DNA of 64,000 bases, taken from positions 38,154,501-38,218,500 of the forward strand of contig CM075671.1 in assembly GCA_037962975.1 (NCBI GenBank). The letters are read 5' to 3'. Below, piece after piece: positions 24,480 through 34,959 of the stretch. This DNA comes from Clitoria ternatea. Lineage: Eukaryota > Streptophyta > Magnoliopsida > Fabales > Fabaceae. The number at the start of each line of letters is the position of its first letter. Within the stretch, counting starts at the first letter, position 1. The position numbers and the translations under genes are program-made. The notes under the pieces are model-generated. The model did no database searches, was not told the origin of the DNA, and saw nothing but the letters and a program-made list of their open reading frames with translations.

Positions 24480-26175
24480 AAACACGCAAACAGGGTGTCA
24501 CTCGCTCAAGCGAAACCCACATTCGCTTGAGCGGAACAGCTCTAACTCGCATAAGCCTCTCCATTCGCACAAGCGAAATAACCCCAGTACCTGTTTCCAT
24601 ACTCACTCGCCTGAGCGAGGTATTAGTTCGCTTAAGCGAATCCAACCAGAAATCATCTTTCCCAGCACTCGGGTTTCTGTTGGCAGGATTCCTTAATACC
24701 GACCCAATATTAATTTGATTTTCACTCGGCAAACTTCAACTAAATCCGAGTCATCTCAATCAACCCTTCACTCGGTAATTTCTCTAAAATTGACCCATCA
24801 CTTATTAGGTCTTCCACTCGGTAAATGAGGGGCATCCCACTCGGAATCCTAAATCCTTCCTCACTCAGAATATTTGCTTGTCAACACCACTCGGTGTATC
24901 ACCACTATAAGTCACTTGGAATGTATTCCACATTCACCACTCGGTATATTTTCACATTTTTCACTCGGAGAATACACAGACCTTCCTTCACTCAGAAGGG
25001 GTCTTCACAATCATACTCCACTCGGAATATTCCAGCCAGATTCACTCGGCATATGATATCCTACTCACTCGGGGTATTCATTAAGTCTCACCCGGACTTG
25101 TTCAGATCCTAACCACTCGGAGTATATAATCTTATTTACTCGGATTATATATATATTTCCTACACTTAGGATATAGTCCAATCTAAACCATTACAACAAC
25201 TCTCCCTTGGAAGAGGATCACTCGGAATTCCACTCGGGAATATCTAAACCCATCCCACTCGGGGTTTACTCATGTTTTTCCACCCGGAAAAGGCCACACA
25301 AGGATCACTCGAGAAATTCTCCCATCTAATCCTACACCGGATGGGTTCATCAATGGCAATTCTCTAAAAATCCATTTAAATATTCTCCACTCGGAAAAGA
25401 AGGACAAACATCATAGCCTCACTCGGAATTGGATCCAAGCCTCCTATAATTCTCTCGGAATTCATCAACTTAGAATTATTCACCCAACATTATTCATATT
25501 CCAGTCGGTAAGAAGCATCAAATCAACATAAATCCCTTATGTATATATGTATATTTTCATACATACAAACCTGTCTACAAATCCAATCTACCGACCCACA
25601 TATATAATCATACACTCGGAATGTTTATTGCTTTCACACTCACTCAGGATTCTACTCGGATAAACAATTCAAAGGCTGACTTCCTTTGTTTTTCCCCCGA
25701 GTGAAGTCATTCCAAAATACTTCTGGACAACACACCCCACTCGGTGCCATTTCCACTCGGAATTACACTCACCATATACTTACCACACTCGGTCTAGTAC
25801 AACTGTACCAGTCACACCTGAGTGAGCATCACCCAGCATTCATACTTCCACTTTCGCTCAAGCTACTCACATTCGCTTGGGCAAAGAAGATCCAGTGACC
25901 AATTCCTCACTGGCTCGCTCAAGCTGTTCCCTCACTCGCTTGAGCGAATGCCATTTCTCAGACCCTTCGCTTGGGCGAGACTCCATTCGCTTGAGCGAAT
26001 TTCCTCCAGAAAGCAAACACTGATACTGCGAATCCCTTCCAGAGAGCAACAGACACATAGGCAATTTCGCTTGAGCGAAATTAACCTTCGCCTGAGCGAA
26101 AATTGCCCAGAACCATAAAGCCAACACAGGGAATCCTCGCCTGGGAGAGATCCCTTCTCGCTTGGGCGAGACTAT
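24480..26175. repeat. CGCTCAAGCG palindromes and CACTCGG motif field in LTR B
   Basis: This is the counterpart of 16590-18270. Several differences between the two LTR copies fall in the motifs themselves, for example GAGCAAAATT against GAGCGAAATT near 26085. That is the pattern expected when methylated CG sites decay to TG or CA. Confidence 0.75.
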
Positions 26176-26434
26176 CAACACAGAGGCAGGAAACGCAGAT
26201 TTCACACAGTCCAACTTATGAAACTTCATCATAAGCCAATTTAATCACATCCATACTATCATATACATCATATAAGACATATTTAACTTGTTCCTAAGTA
26301 TTCTCACTCAGAATTCCTCATTACAAATCAAATTAGATTTATTCCACATATTCTCACCCATCTTCCTCAATAAGCATCAACTATTTGCCATTCATATTAA
26401 TTATTCATTCCTTTGTAAAATTCGAGGTGTTACA

Positions 26435-26439
26435 AAATT
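26435..26439. repeat. Target site duplication AAATT, right
   Basis: Partner of 4042-4046. The helicase reading resumes across it. Confidence 0.9.
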
Positions 26440-27525
26440 CATCCTAAATATTGTTTCAGATGTCATAACATCACTACTTCTTCCAAGAAGAATGACACAT
26501 TCAAAGTTTTTAATTCCATTAGTAATAGATGATTACTTTACTTGCATCATCAAACAAGGTAGTTTAAAGATAGATCTTCTAATCAACACAAGCTTGATTA
26601 CTTGGGATGAAGCTCAAATAATTCATAAATTTTATTTTGAAGATTTAGATCGTACATTAAGAGATCTTATGCAACTCAAAGATTCTAATAACTTTAACAA
26701 ACTATTTGGAGGAAAACTATTATCTTAGGAGAAGATTTTCTTACCAATAATTCCAACAAAAGCCGTGATGATATCTTATTAGCCACAATTACCTCTTCCT
26801 ATATACGAGCAAAATGTAAAGTGTTAAAGTTAACAAAAAAATAAGACTGGTGAGGCAATCAAATGGAAATTCACATCATGGTAATCTTCATACTAAAGAA
26901 AATAAATTTATCTATAAAAATACCTGAAGACCTTATGATCTTGGAAAGAGAAAATCCTCTTCATTATCTCTTCTAGTTTGTGTATCCAAATCTACTTTAC
27001 AACACCATAAACTATCATTACTTTGAAGAAAGAGAAAGTTTATCCCCAACATTTAATCATGTTCAAGAAGTTAATGAAATGGTATTGTCATTCATGCCAA
27101 GGGAAAAGAAAGAATACTTGAGGTTAAATTCTCCATGTGAGTTTTCTAATAATCATGAAGTGCAAGCTGAATATTTAATCATGAAGTGCTACTGTTGTTT
27201 CTGGATGAAATATTAGAGAGAAGTTTTCATTCCAAGGATGAATTTGGTTGTTTTAGATATAGGACTTCCTTTTAAACTCCAAAGAAGACAATTCCCATTA
27301 GCTCTTTATTTCACTATGACTATAAACAAAAGTCAAGGACAAACTCTTTTCTATGTTGGTTTGAACTTACCAAGACCAATTTTCTCACATGGCCAACTCT
27401 ATATTGTTGTATCAAGGGTCAGGAGCAAACAATGATTAAAGATATTAGTTCTTGATGAAGAAGGAATTCCTATTCAATCAACAGTCTATATGGTCTTCAA
27501 CGAAATTTTTAACAATATTTAAATA
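26440..27525 (+). pseudogene. Helitron PIF1-like helicase, right fragment
   Basis: Continues the helicase from 3853-4041. In order: a T-S-L-L-L-P and T-H-S-K-F segment (about 26465-26515), TSLITWDEA with the Walker B-type acidic pair (about 26590-26620), FGGK near 26707, LKLTK near 26825, HYFEER at about 27017-27034, a VQAEYL segment near 27165, GLPFKLQRRQFPL (about 27262-27300), TINKSQGQTL (about 27319-27350) and LYIVVSRVRS near 27400. These last two are the conserved C-terminal helicase motifs of the family. Several stops and frameshifts break it, for example at 26726 and after 27433. A homologous tail follows to about 27520. It marks an old Helitron present before the gypsy insertion. Confidence 0.85.
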
Positions 27526-27632
27526 TATCATTTATCATTAAAATAAATATGTTTATTTACAAATTCATTTAAACTTTCTATCATGTCTGTACTTGTTGTA
27601 CATTCTTAGAATTTAATTTAATAATTAAAGGA

Positions 27633-30260
27633 TGTAACTAAATTAAGGATACTTAATTATTTATTCAATTGAAATTGATTGTTAGTAAATAAAAAAATAA
27701 AAGTAAAAGTTAAATTAAATATTAGCAGTGGTATATAATTAATTACCAAGGGTATAAGTAAAGTAAATTGGTTAAAAAGTAAAAGTGGAATTAATTAAAG
27801 TTACCTAACAAATTAAAAAGGAAAAAGGAATTTATGAATTAAAAGAAAATAAAGAAAATGAATTGGGAAAATGACCCTTAACTTTGCAAAATAGTTCTTC
27901 TTCACGCGAGCAAAATAGAAAGAACATAAAGTATTACATGACCAGTGTCGTGAGCTTGAGAGCTTCAATTGAAGGTCATATTGAAGTCAAAATTTAAAAT
28001 TGAAGGCATTTTTGGAACCTTGGGAGCTCAGGCAATAAGTAGGTACCTTTAATTTTAAGTTTCATCACCTATTTTTCTCCTTTTCTCTCTATGACTGTGA
28101 GTGGGGTTTCCATACGGGGCAAGGTTTCATTTCATCTTTTGATAATTGGGGTTCGTAATGATTCTATAGGTAATGGGTATTCTGAAATGATAAGTAGGGT
28201 TTTGTTTCATTGGTAATAGGTTGCGGAACAAAGCTCGATGAAGTAATCAAAGAGGAGGAAGTTGGAATCGAAGCATAAAAATGATATCGGTGAGTTAGGA
28301 AAATCTTAACTTGAAGAACGTAGGTGGTAAAAAAGAATGGGTTATGTTCTTAAAGATGACGACTTTAATTCCAATTCTTGATTTCTTTTAAGTTTAGAGT
28401 GTTGGTGTATTTGACAGAAATCGACGATCGATCCGAAGTCCCAAAAGCTCAGAGTTAAGGTAAGGGGAGTGTTCATGTTGTATAATTCCTTGTAGATAAA
28501 TTTCTTTATGGTTCTTGGAAGCGTATAAGTTAAAACGAAAGACTTTCATAGGAATAGCGTAAGGGAATAAGTTAATAGATGAGTATTTTATAAAATAGAA
28601 TAGTTAACTCATGATTGATTTATCTTCTTGTTCATATCCTTTATTGAAATTATTTACATTTAATTATATGGCTAGTCAATCACCTTTATAATTGTTTCAG
28701 TTATTGAAGATAGGGACATTGCGGATGCTTTGGATACCAGTGCAAAGTGATTTCGAAGGCAATGCCAAGATGATATTTTGATGTATATGTTGATATGTAG
28801 ATGTGTAGTACTTACACTTGTGATGGATAATGATGGTTACTTATAGTATTTTGATGATGATAATGGATTTAGCTGATGATCTATGAGCACGATGATGCAA
28901 TGATGGACCTTTGAAATTTAGATTGCTATATAACTTTATAATAATGGTTATCTAAGATTGAATATGATGAAGTGAGATGACATTAGTTGATATTGATGAT
29001 GAACTTGGTAAAATGCTTATATACTAATATGAATAGTGATATGAATATAAAGGTTAATGATGATGATATAATATTGAACTTGATGAGAATGACAATAATG
29101 AACTTGATATAAGGTGTATATGAATGATGTCCAGGAATTGTGATTGTGATGAATGCTGGTATTGAGTCATTGTTAAAATAGCCTTATAATTGTAATGGGT
29201 AGGTTTTAAAAATATACGTAGTGCTAAATTATTTGATACACATAGTTATATTGATAAGTCATGGTGTTTGATGTAGGCATATATGCGATTTTGAATATTG
29301 AAAGAATTGATAAGGCCATTTTGCTCATTTGTGGGAATTGGACTCCTAGAATGGCTTCTATAGGTTCATAATTACATATTGAGTTTATGTACATGCTTAA
29401 ATCAAGTTGGAAATTGCATTTCATTGATTTGGTGTCTTAAGTTGTGCATAAAGTTATTGAACTACATTTCTCCATGTAACTTCCTCATACGGATGGATTT
29501 TAGCAAACGGACTACGCCAGGAGGTCTAGATCGAGAAAAACATTGTGCCCATGAAATTTGGTGTCATTTGGAGTTGAAACGAGTAAGTTTAGGGTTCTTG
29601 TAATTCATGAAATGGGATTTTAATAAGTTGCAGGGATGACTTATTTGTAATTTTTAGAACTTGGGGATCTAGTATGAATGTGTAAATGCTTAGCCTGGGC
29701 ATCCATACACCCAGGTTCTGGGTGTTGGCCTTTCCTCAGTCATTGGGATGCGCATCCCAACATTTATATGTTGGTGTGTGGTGCTGGCCCATGGTCTCTT
29801 GTGTCTTGTTTTTCCCTTGGGGCAGGTGTTCATGCGACTTTGGCGTATACACACGGGTGCTCTGTGCCATGACCCTTTCCTTGTATACGTATAGACACCA
29901 GCTTAGCGTCCATATGCTAGTGCCTTTTTCTTGTTTTCTTCCTTGTAATTGTGTGTTTCTCCTTGACCTCTTGCACGCGTGTTCTCACACTAGAGCCAAC
30001 CTACCCACGTTGATGCACTATGTGATGGGTAGTGTTCTCCTTACTCTAGTATGCTCGCCCATATGCTTCCATCAGCGCCCACACGCTAGCCATGATTCAA
30101 TACTTATCTCATGTGCTTGTAGCGTCTAGACGCTAGGTGGGGTGTGCCCACACCTGGGTTGTGCTCCCTTGATTTTCCTTGGTATTCATACGCCCACCCT
30201 GGGCGTCTCTCTCTCATGGCTCAAAATTATAGTAAATTTATATGTTATTGGTTGTTCATG
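27633..30260 (+). repeat. Gypsy-type LTR remnant with palindrome-rich 3' part
   Basis: It starts TGTAACTAAATT after AAAGGA. It then follows the plan of the LTR at 54698: an AT-rich start, an ACGCGAGC leader motif at about 27903, a spliced-leader-like GTTAAGGTAAGG (about 28453), a GATGATGA-rich middle and a motif-rich 3' part. The right end is not defined (no clear TTACA end or duplication), so it is either truncated or ends between 30220 and 30400. No internal region follows. ORFs of up to 147 codons at 29686-30129 run through the palindromes and lack any known motif. Confidence 0.5.
29690..30220. repeat. Cluster of perfect palindromes and short hairpins
   Basis: In order: ACACCCAG-GTT-CTGGGTGT (29707-29725), an 18-base perfect palindrome centred on GGGATGCGCATCCC (29743-29760), AGCGTCTAGACGCT (30121-30134), GGTGTG-CC-CACACC (30141-30154) and ACGCCCA-CCC-TGGGCGT (30190-30206). 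The arms differ from hairpin to hairpin. The cluster lies near the 3' end of the LTR remnant, the same place where the 54698 LTR carries CGCTCAAGCG palindromes. Confidence 0.75.
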
Positions 30261-31868
30261 CTCTTGAAATAATGGAACATAAATGGTGAACTAATATTTC
30301 ATATTATTTATTTCTAAACATGCATTTGGTTACGAAAAATTTGTTAGGGAAATTATTGATTATGTAAAAACAAAATTTAATTAAGGACATACTTGTTAAA
30401 TTATATTTTTTCCAACTTTAGTTGATAATTTCATACATATCTATTATGTCACCATTTTTACAATTATTATATTAAATAATAACTCGAATTTTCGAAATCC
30501 AACTTTCATAAATTACAAAAAAAATCTTAACAAATAGTACTATGTATTTTAAAGTGGTAAAACTATAAAAAAAACTACTTTATCTAAATATTCATCAAGC
30601 CAAACATTGCAAGAGTTTACTCCAATAGTAATATAATACATATAATTTCATCCTTATTTTTAGGCAACTTTTGTTGAGTGTCATTTCCATAACATTTCAT
30701 TCCAAGATTCACCAAGATAACTGAGATTATCAAAATGTCAACCTTCTGAATTGAAATCTATAATACATAAATTCCATCCCCATGTTGAGGCAAAATTTGC
30801 CAAATGCCCACAATATTTCCTTCCAAGATTCACCATCCTTAACTTTCTAATTATAGAAATTCATAATGCTTATGGGGATTAAACTCATACTCTTTCAAAA
30901 TTAAGACAAGTGAGGTTACTACAATGTCAACCTTTTGAATTGAAATATATATGCATTCTTTAATTGATATACTAATAAAGCGGAATTTTTTTTTAAGTCC
31001 CACATTGAGTATGTTACTCTTAGGTGTGACGAAAGGCTCAATACATGGGTCTTTACATTGTGTTTATTTATGGACTATTTAAGCTATAAAACGCTTTGGC
31101 CCATATATAATGAACTTTCTTTTTCATAGTTAAAATTACTTCAAAATTTTTAACTGAGACTCAGTTGACTCGTCGGTTCAATAGAAAGGGACCGACTCAC
31201 ACAATTTTTACTGAGTGTTATTCATCCTTATCTCAAATAGTACAATAATTTTTAAAAATTATTTTATTCACATCTTTCAATTTTTTGATTAATCATGTCT
31301 TTTAATATCTTTACTTAAAAAACACCTATATAATTAAATGTATACAATATATTCCTTTTATATTTCATACAATTCACAAATGTTAATCATTAATTTATAT
31401 ATATAGAGAGAGACCTTGACTAAAAGTTCAATGGAACAACGAAATATATCATATAAAAAAGTTATTCTTATTTTTAGATGGGAAAAATGATGAGAGTAAT
31501 TTTTTGTTTTATTTATTTCAATATTTAATAATTTAATAAATATTATTTAAAAAAATTTTAAAAATTTTATATATTAAATTTATTATAATAAAAATAAATT
31601 AATTAGTATTATAATTTTGAAAATACTTTTAAAAAAACTTGTACAAATTGTTGACAAATTAAATAATTTTAACTATTAATTACCTTTTTAGTTATGAATT
31701 AGTTAAAAAGGTAAGAGACAAAATTAGTATTTCTTCATATCTTATTTTATCTCTTCATCTATTGAAATCTTAGTATAATTTTTGTAATCATCATCAATAT
31801 TTTTTATATATATATGTAACAACAATTGATTGAGAAATACTTGAGGGAGTAACAATAATTCGTGGATT
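30261..31868. other. AT-rich stretch with a small tandem duplication
   Basis: No coding region or RNA gene is seen. Within it, about 30640-30775 and 30776-30955 repeat the same series: TTCCAAGATTCACCA, then AATGTCAACCTTYTGAATTGAAAT, with a unit of about 190 bases. A segment at 30985-31140 with CCCACATTGAG and GGCCCATATATAATG looks like another dispersed repeat but has no end structure that I could define. Confidence 0.45.
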
Positions 31869-32206
31869 AAGTTACATCGATGTAACTTAAACCAATTGTT
31901 ACGTCGCTTGATAACTTTTGCATCGAATGATTAATTTTCAAATCCTTAGATTCAAAGTTCATATAATATAAATCTTATGTAAAAGTTTAGACCAATCTAG
32001 AATAATTTGGTAGATCATTCATGTGTAACAAAATTAATGTAATATATGCTGTTAAAAATATATGAAAGTAAAGATTCTTTGATTATATACTTATGATTGT
32101 TGTTTAGTTTTAATGAAATTTGACATAGATCATGTATATCGTATATAAACATAATTAAATGGTTAGAAAGGTGTAACAATTGGTTCAAGTTACATCGGTG
32201 TAACTT
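31869..32206. mobile_element. MITE-like element with 34-base inverted ends
   Basis: 31869-31902 and 32173-32206 are inverted copies (about 31 of 34 bases agree) and enclose 270 bases of AT-rich, non-coding DNA. Each arm contains its own palindrome, GTTACATCGATGTAAC at the left, with one mismatch at the right, and then CCAATTGTTAC. The exact ends and target duplication are unclear, because TGTAACAACAATTG at about 31816 might be a further relic. The superfamily is not determined. The minus-strand ORF at 32015-32233 has no support. Confidence 0.6.
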
Positions 32207-32349
32207 GATATCCCTTGCCACACACACACACATATATATATATGTTTTGTTCTTTTTTAAATAAAAAAATTAGTAACTTTACTCAATATAAAATGTTACA
32301 TTGTAATCATTAAATGTTTATTTAGCTTATTATGATAATGTTAGTTTTC

Positions 32350-33420
32350 TTATATATAAAAAGACACTCTCTTTATATTGTAGTTTTACCTAGTAGGTGG
32401 TTCTACATGATCTGTCTGGTATAGAGGACAAACTTTCAATATGGATACTAGGTGTTCGCGTTCTATCTTTTACATCAGTCCAATGGGACTCCAATATTGT
32501 ATCGTGAAGTCAATGGGGATCCTAACATCTTGATATGACCCTGTCCAATACATTGGTATCTTGCCTTATGAGGAGAAATAAGGTCTCACCTACAAAGCCA
32601 CTCCAACACTCAAGTTAGTACAATACTCAATATCGAAGCTCAATCACTAAGGGTGGTTGAGCGTATCTCATGTATAGTAAATGAATGATATTTATAGGAG
32701 TTAAACAAGGATTTTGTCTTGCGTAGCCTATGTCAGTACCTTTTCATAAAGTGTGGAGAAAGCTGACATACACATAGACATTTATGACACATCTACAAGT
32801 GTTGATCGGTATTCCCCTGGTATGCCTTTCAACCGTTATCCGATACCTGCTTGCTATCGATATTGACTATCAAGGGTGCTATAAGGGTATTGATCAAGTA
32901 TCCATATCGGCCTTTAAACTAAGAGATGATATACTGAAGGTAAAGGGAATGGATCCAACAAATCAATACAAACGATCACCAATATGACTAGTATGCTTAC
33001 TAAATAGATACCGGCCAAAAGCCTACTAGCAGTTATAACCTCTAAACATAGGTTGCAACTTGATTAAAAAGCAGCCTAATCACCTGTCATATGTCAAATC
33101 ATGAGTTGGACCTCCGTAAAGGCTATAAATACCATCATTTATGATGAATTAAGTAAGTCATTGATTATTCTTAATGTTCTAGTATCTTTGAATCTGTACT
33201 AACTTAAGCATCAGAGAGTCTTTGTAGGTGCCACTACAGCCTATTCCAGAGCATGCATCTAAAGAACCTCGAAAACCATTGCTAAAGGCATTAAGCTTTG
33301 ACTTAGCTAGTGTTTTATAATACTGGATTCCCATTGAGTCGGTGTAATAATGAGAGAAAAGTGAGTTTCCTTACCAATATTGTGAGTACCTAAGTGATCT
33401 CCCACATACTAGATAACTCA
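32350..33420 (+). repeat. Tat-type gypsy LTR (5' LTR), left end uncertain
   Basis: This ends at ATAACTCA, directly before a primer site and the gag-pol remnant, so it is the 5' LTR. It contains CTCCAACACTCAAGTTAGTA (32611-32630), a TATA box at 33123 and a GAGAGTCTTTGTAGGT-like segment downstream, the usual plan of Tat LTRs. 32876-33010 is closely similar to 59890-60005, a fragment of a second Tat LTR. The 5' border was placed only roughly, since no TG start with a matching partner was found. Confidence 0.6.
33123..33130 (+). promoter_or_regulatory. TATA box of the Tat LTR
   Basis: CTATAAAT followed by ACC, about 300 bases before the LTR end, as expected for transcription starting in the LTR. 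Confidence 0.6.
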
Positions 33421-33421
33421 T

Positions 33422-33440
33422 TGGCATGTCTGGTGGGACC
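33422..33440 (+). promoter_or_regulatory. Tat primer binding site, degenerate
   Basis: TGGCATGTCTGGTGGGACC follows the LTR by one base. It keeps the TGGC start and GGGAC-like end usual for this lineage with several changes in between. The tRNA cannot be assigned safely. Confidence 0.55.
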
Positions 33441-34860
33441 TATAAATTAAGTGCCATATTTTGAAGAACATAAACGAGAAGTCAAGCCTCGAAACAGTTA
33501 AGAGTGGACCATTTTAGATGACATAGCACCCTAGAAGGGCATGTCCAGGACATAACCTGTGTGGAGTTGTGAGTGTTAAAGTATAATACCGAGATTGTAG
33601 AAACTCTAGGATCCAAAGAACATCAAGTTTAGACAATGGCTATTCATATCCCAATCTAATGGATGAGTTGATTCAACATTTACAAGCTGAACTTAAATAG
33701 CTTAAGTAGACAAGGATAAAAGAGATGAAGGATAAAGTTATTGCCATACCTTGAAGGAAACCATTAGAGATTTTGGCATCCCTAGATTACTCATAGATCC
33801 CAACATATGATGATAACCAGGAATCCACCTTAAGGATGGAGCACCCTGAAAGTCAAAGAAAAGCCTTGCAAACCACCGGAGGCTATACAGAATGTCGCTT
33901 TAACATTACCGTTCTCCAAGAGATTGATAAACGTCCCTATACCAAGGCATCTTTGGACACCCCAACCATTGTCCATTGGAAAATATACTGGGGGGATAGA
34001 ACCAGGAAGGCATCTAGACGCCTATGTGAATGAATCCTTATTTTTATGAGCCAAAGAAAATATGATGTGTAGAATGTTTCCAAGAACCTTGGCAGCGGAG
34101 GCTTTGGGTTAGATTAAAGGATTGCCTTTGGGATCCATAGATTCATTGGAAGAGTTGGCATAAGCATTCTTGGACTACTTCATCATATCTCGGGATGTTC
34201 CAAAGACTTCCCATACTCTGGCCCAAATCAAGCAAGGAGAAAATTGAAATCCGCAAGAATTTTTAAGGAGATTCTATAAAGAAGTTACATAGATCCCTAG
34301 ATTAATTGAATAAATCTAGCCACATATAGCAATTGAAGCCTTACAATTGTAGTCACCCTTTGCCTTATCCTTGGCAAAAGGGGTACCCCAAACTTTTAAA
34401 GAGTTCAGAAGAAAGGCCACTAAGTATGTTGGGAGAGAGATGCACCTCACCGTGGCACAAAATAAGGTTACTCCGCTAGAACCTAAGATCTTAGTCTAGG
34501 GTCGAAGAGTGTTGAGAAATGATCATAAAGGGAGAAGTCATAATTGGGATGCAACCCCAGGAATAGAGAGAAAAGATAGTTAATTTTACGCATTATTCCC
34601 CTTTAATGGTCGAACCTAGTCAAATCCTACGAGAAATCAGAATACCCGGGTTAATAGTGTATGGGGTCAGGAAGCCAACGCCCATGAAGAATTCAGGAAA
34701 CATGAGCAAGCATTGTGAGTTTCATGAAAAAATTGGCCACAACACTAATGAATGTAGACAACTAAAAGACGCTATTGAAGTGTTGTCCGGGAAAGAAAAA
34801 TTGAAGAAAAATTTAGGCCAAAAAGTACTGATGAGCTAGAAGAAAGAAACCTCGACGTTG
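33441..34860 (+). pseudogene. Tat-type gag remnant
   Basis: Fragments in several frames. The last part is clear: at about 34716-34800, CEFHEKIGHNTNECRQLKDAIE matches the C-x2-H type zinc-binding and Q-L-K segment that closes Tat gag. Upstream pieces near 33960-34460 match the gag core weakly, with many stops and shifts. Protease follows at about 34960. No function remains. Tat assignment rests on this segment together with the dual RNase H and downstream antisense region. Confidence 0.65.
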
Positions 34861-34959
34861 AACCGCTCCCTAGATGTTGATGAGGGAAGAAGTACAAAAT
34901 GGCCTTCTACGAGGGATAAGGAAAATGAGTGATAGATAATACTGCTGATGAGGAAGAAG

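Larger units (their letters stand above)
4047..26434 (-). mobile_element. Non-autonomous gypsy-type LTR retrotransposon (LARD-like), with a nested Copia element
   Basis: The element is bounded by TGTAACACC and GGTGTTACA and flanked by AAATT duplications. Its two LTRs (4047-18523, which includes a 9.6-kb insertion, and 21541-26434) are each about 4893 bp without the insertion and differ at roughly 46 sites by eye, about 0.9 percent and mostly transitions. The internal part is only about 3 kb (18524-21540) and has no gag or pol. Orientation is minus: an iMet-type primer site lies beside 21540 and a polypurine tract beside 18524. Next to the tract is the hairpin and GGACGAAATTC-like tail usual at the end of Ty3/gypsy pol. 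It must have moved with proteins supplied by a relative. It landed inside a Helitron helicase frame. Confidence 0.88.
21541..26434 (-). repeat. LTR B (5' LTR in element sense)
   Basis: This is the uninterrupted 4894-bp copy and supplies the empty site for the Copia insertion: CTTCAAGCATCC at about 24152-24163 here, against CTTCAAGC at 6665 joined to the Copia end in LTR A. In minus direction it starts TGTAACACCTCG at 26434 and ends GGTGTTACA at 21541. A CT-rich stretch at about 24350-24060 resembles the transcribed leader found in LTRs of this type, which would place the region from about 24.3 kb downwards in R/U5. The promoter itself was not identified with confidence. Confidence 0.9.

Noticed and set aside
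29686..30129. 147-codon plus-strand ORF with C- and L-rich segments
   Set aside because: No domain; crosses the palindrome cluster of an LTR remnant where stops are rare by composition.
30985..31140. Segment with CCCACATTGAG as a possible SINE or small RNA gene
   Set aside because: No A/B box pair, no terminal poly-A or target duplication was found.
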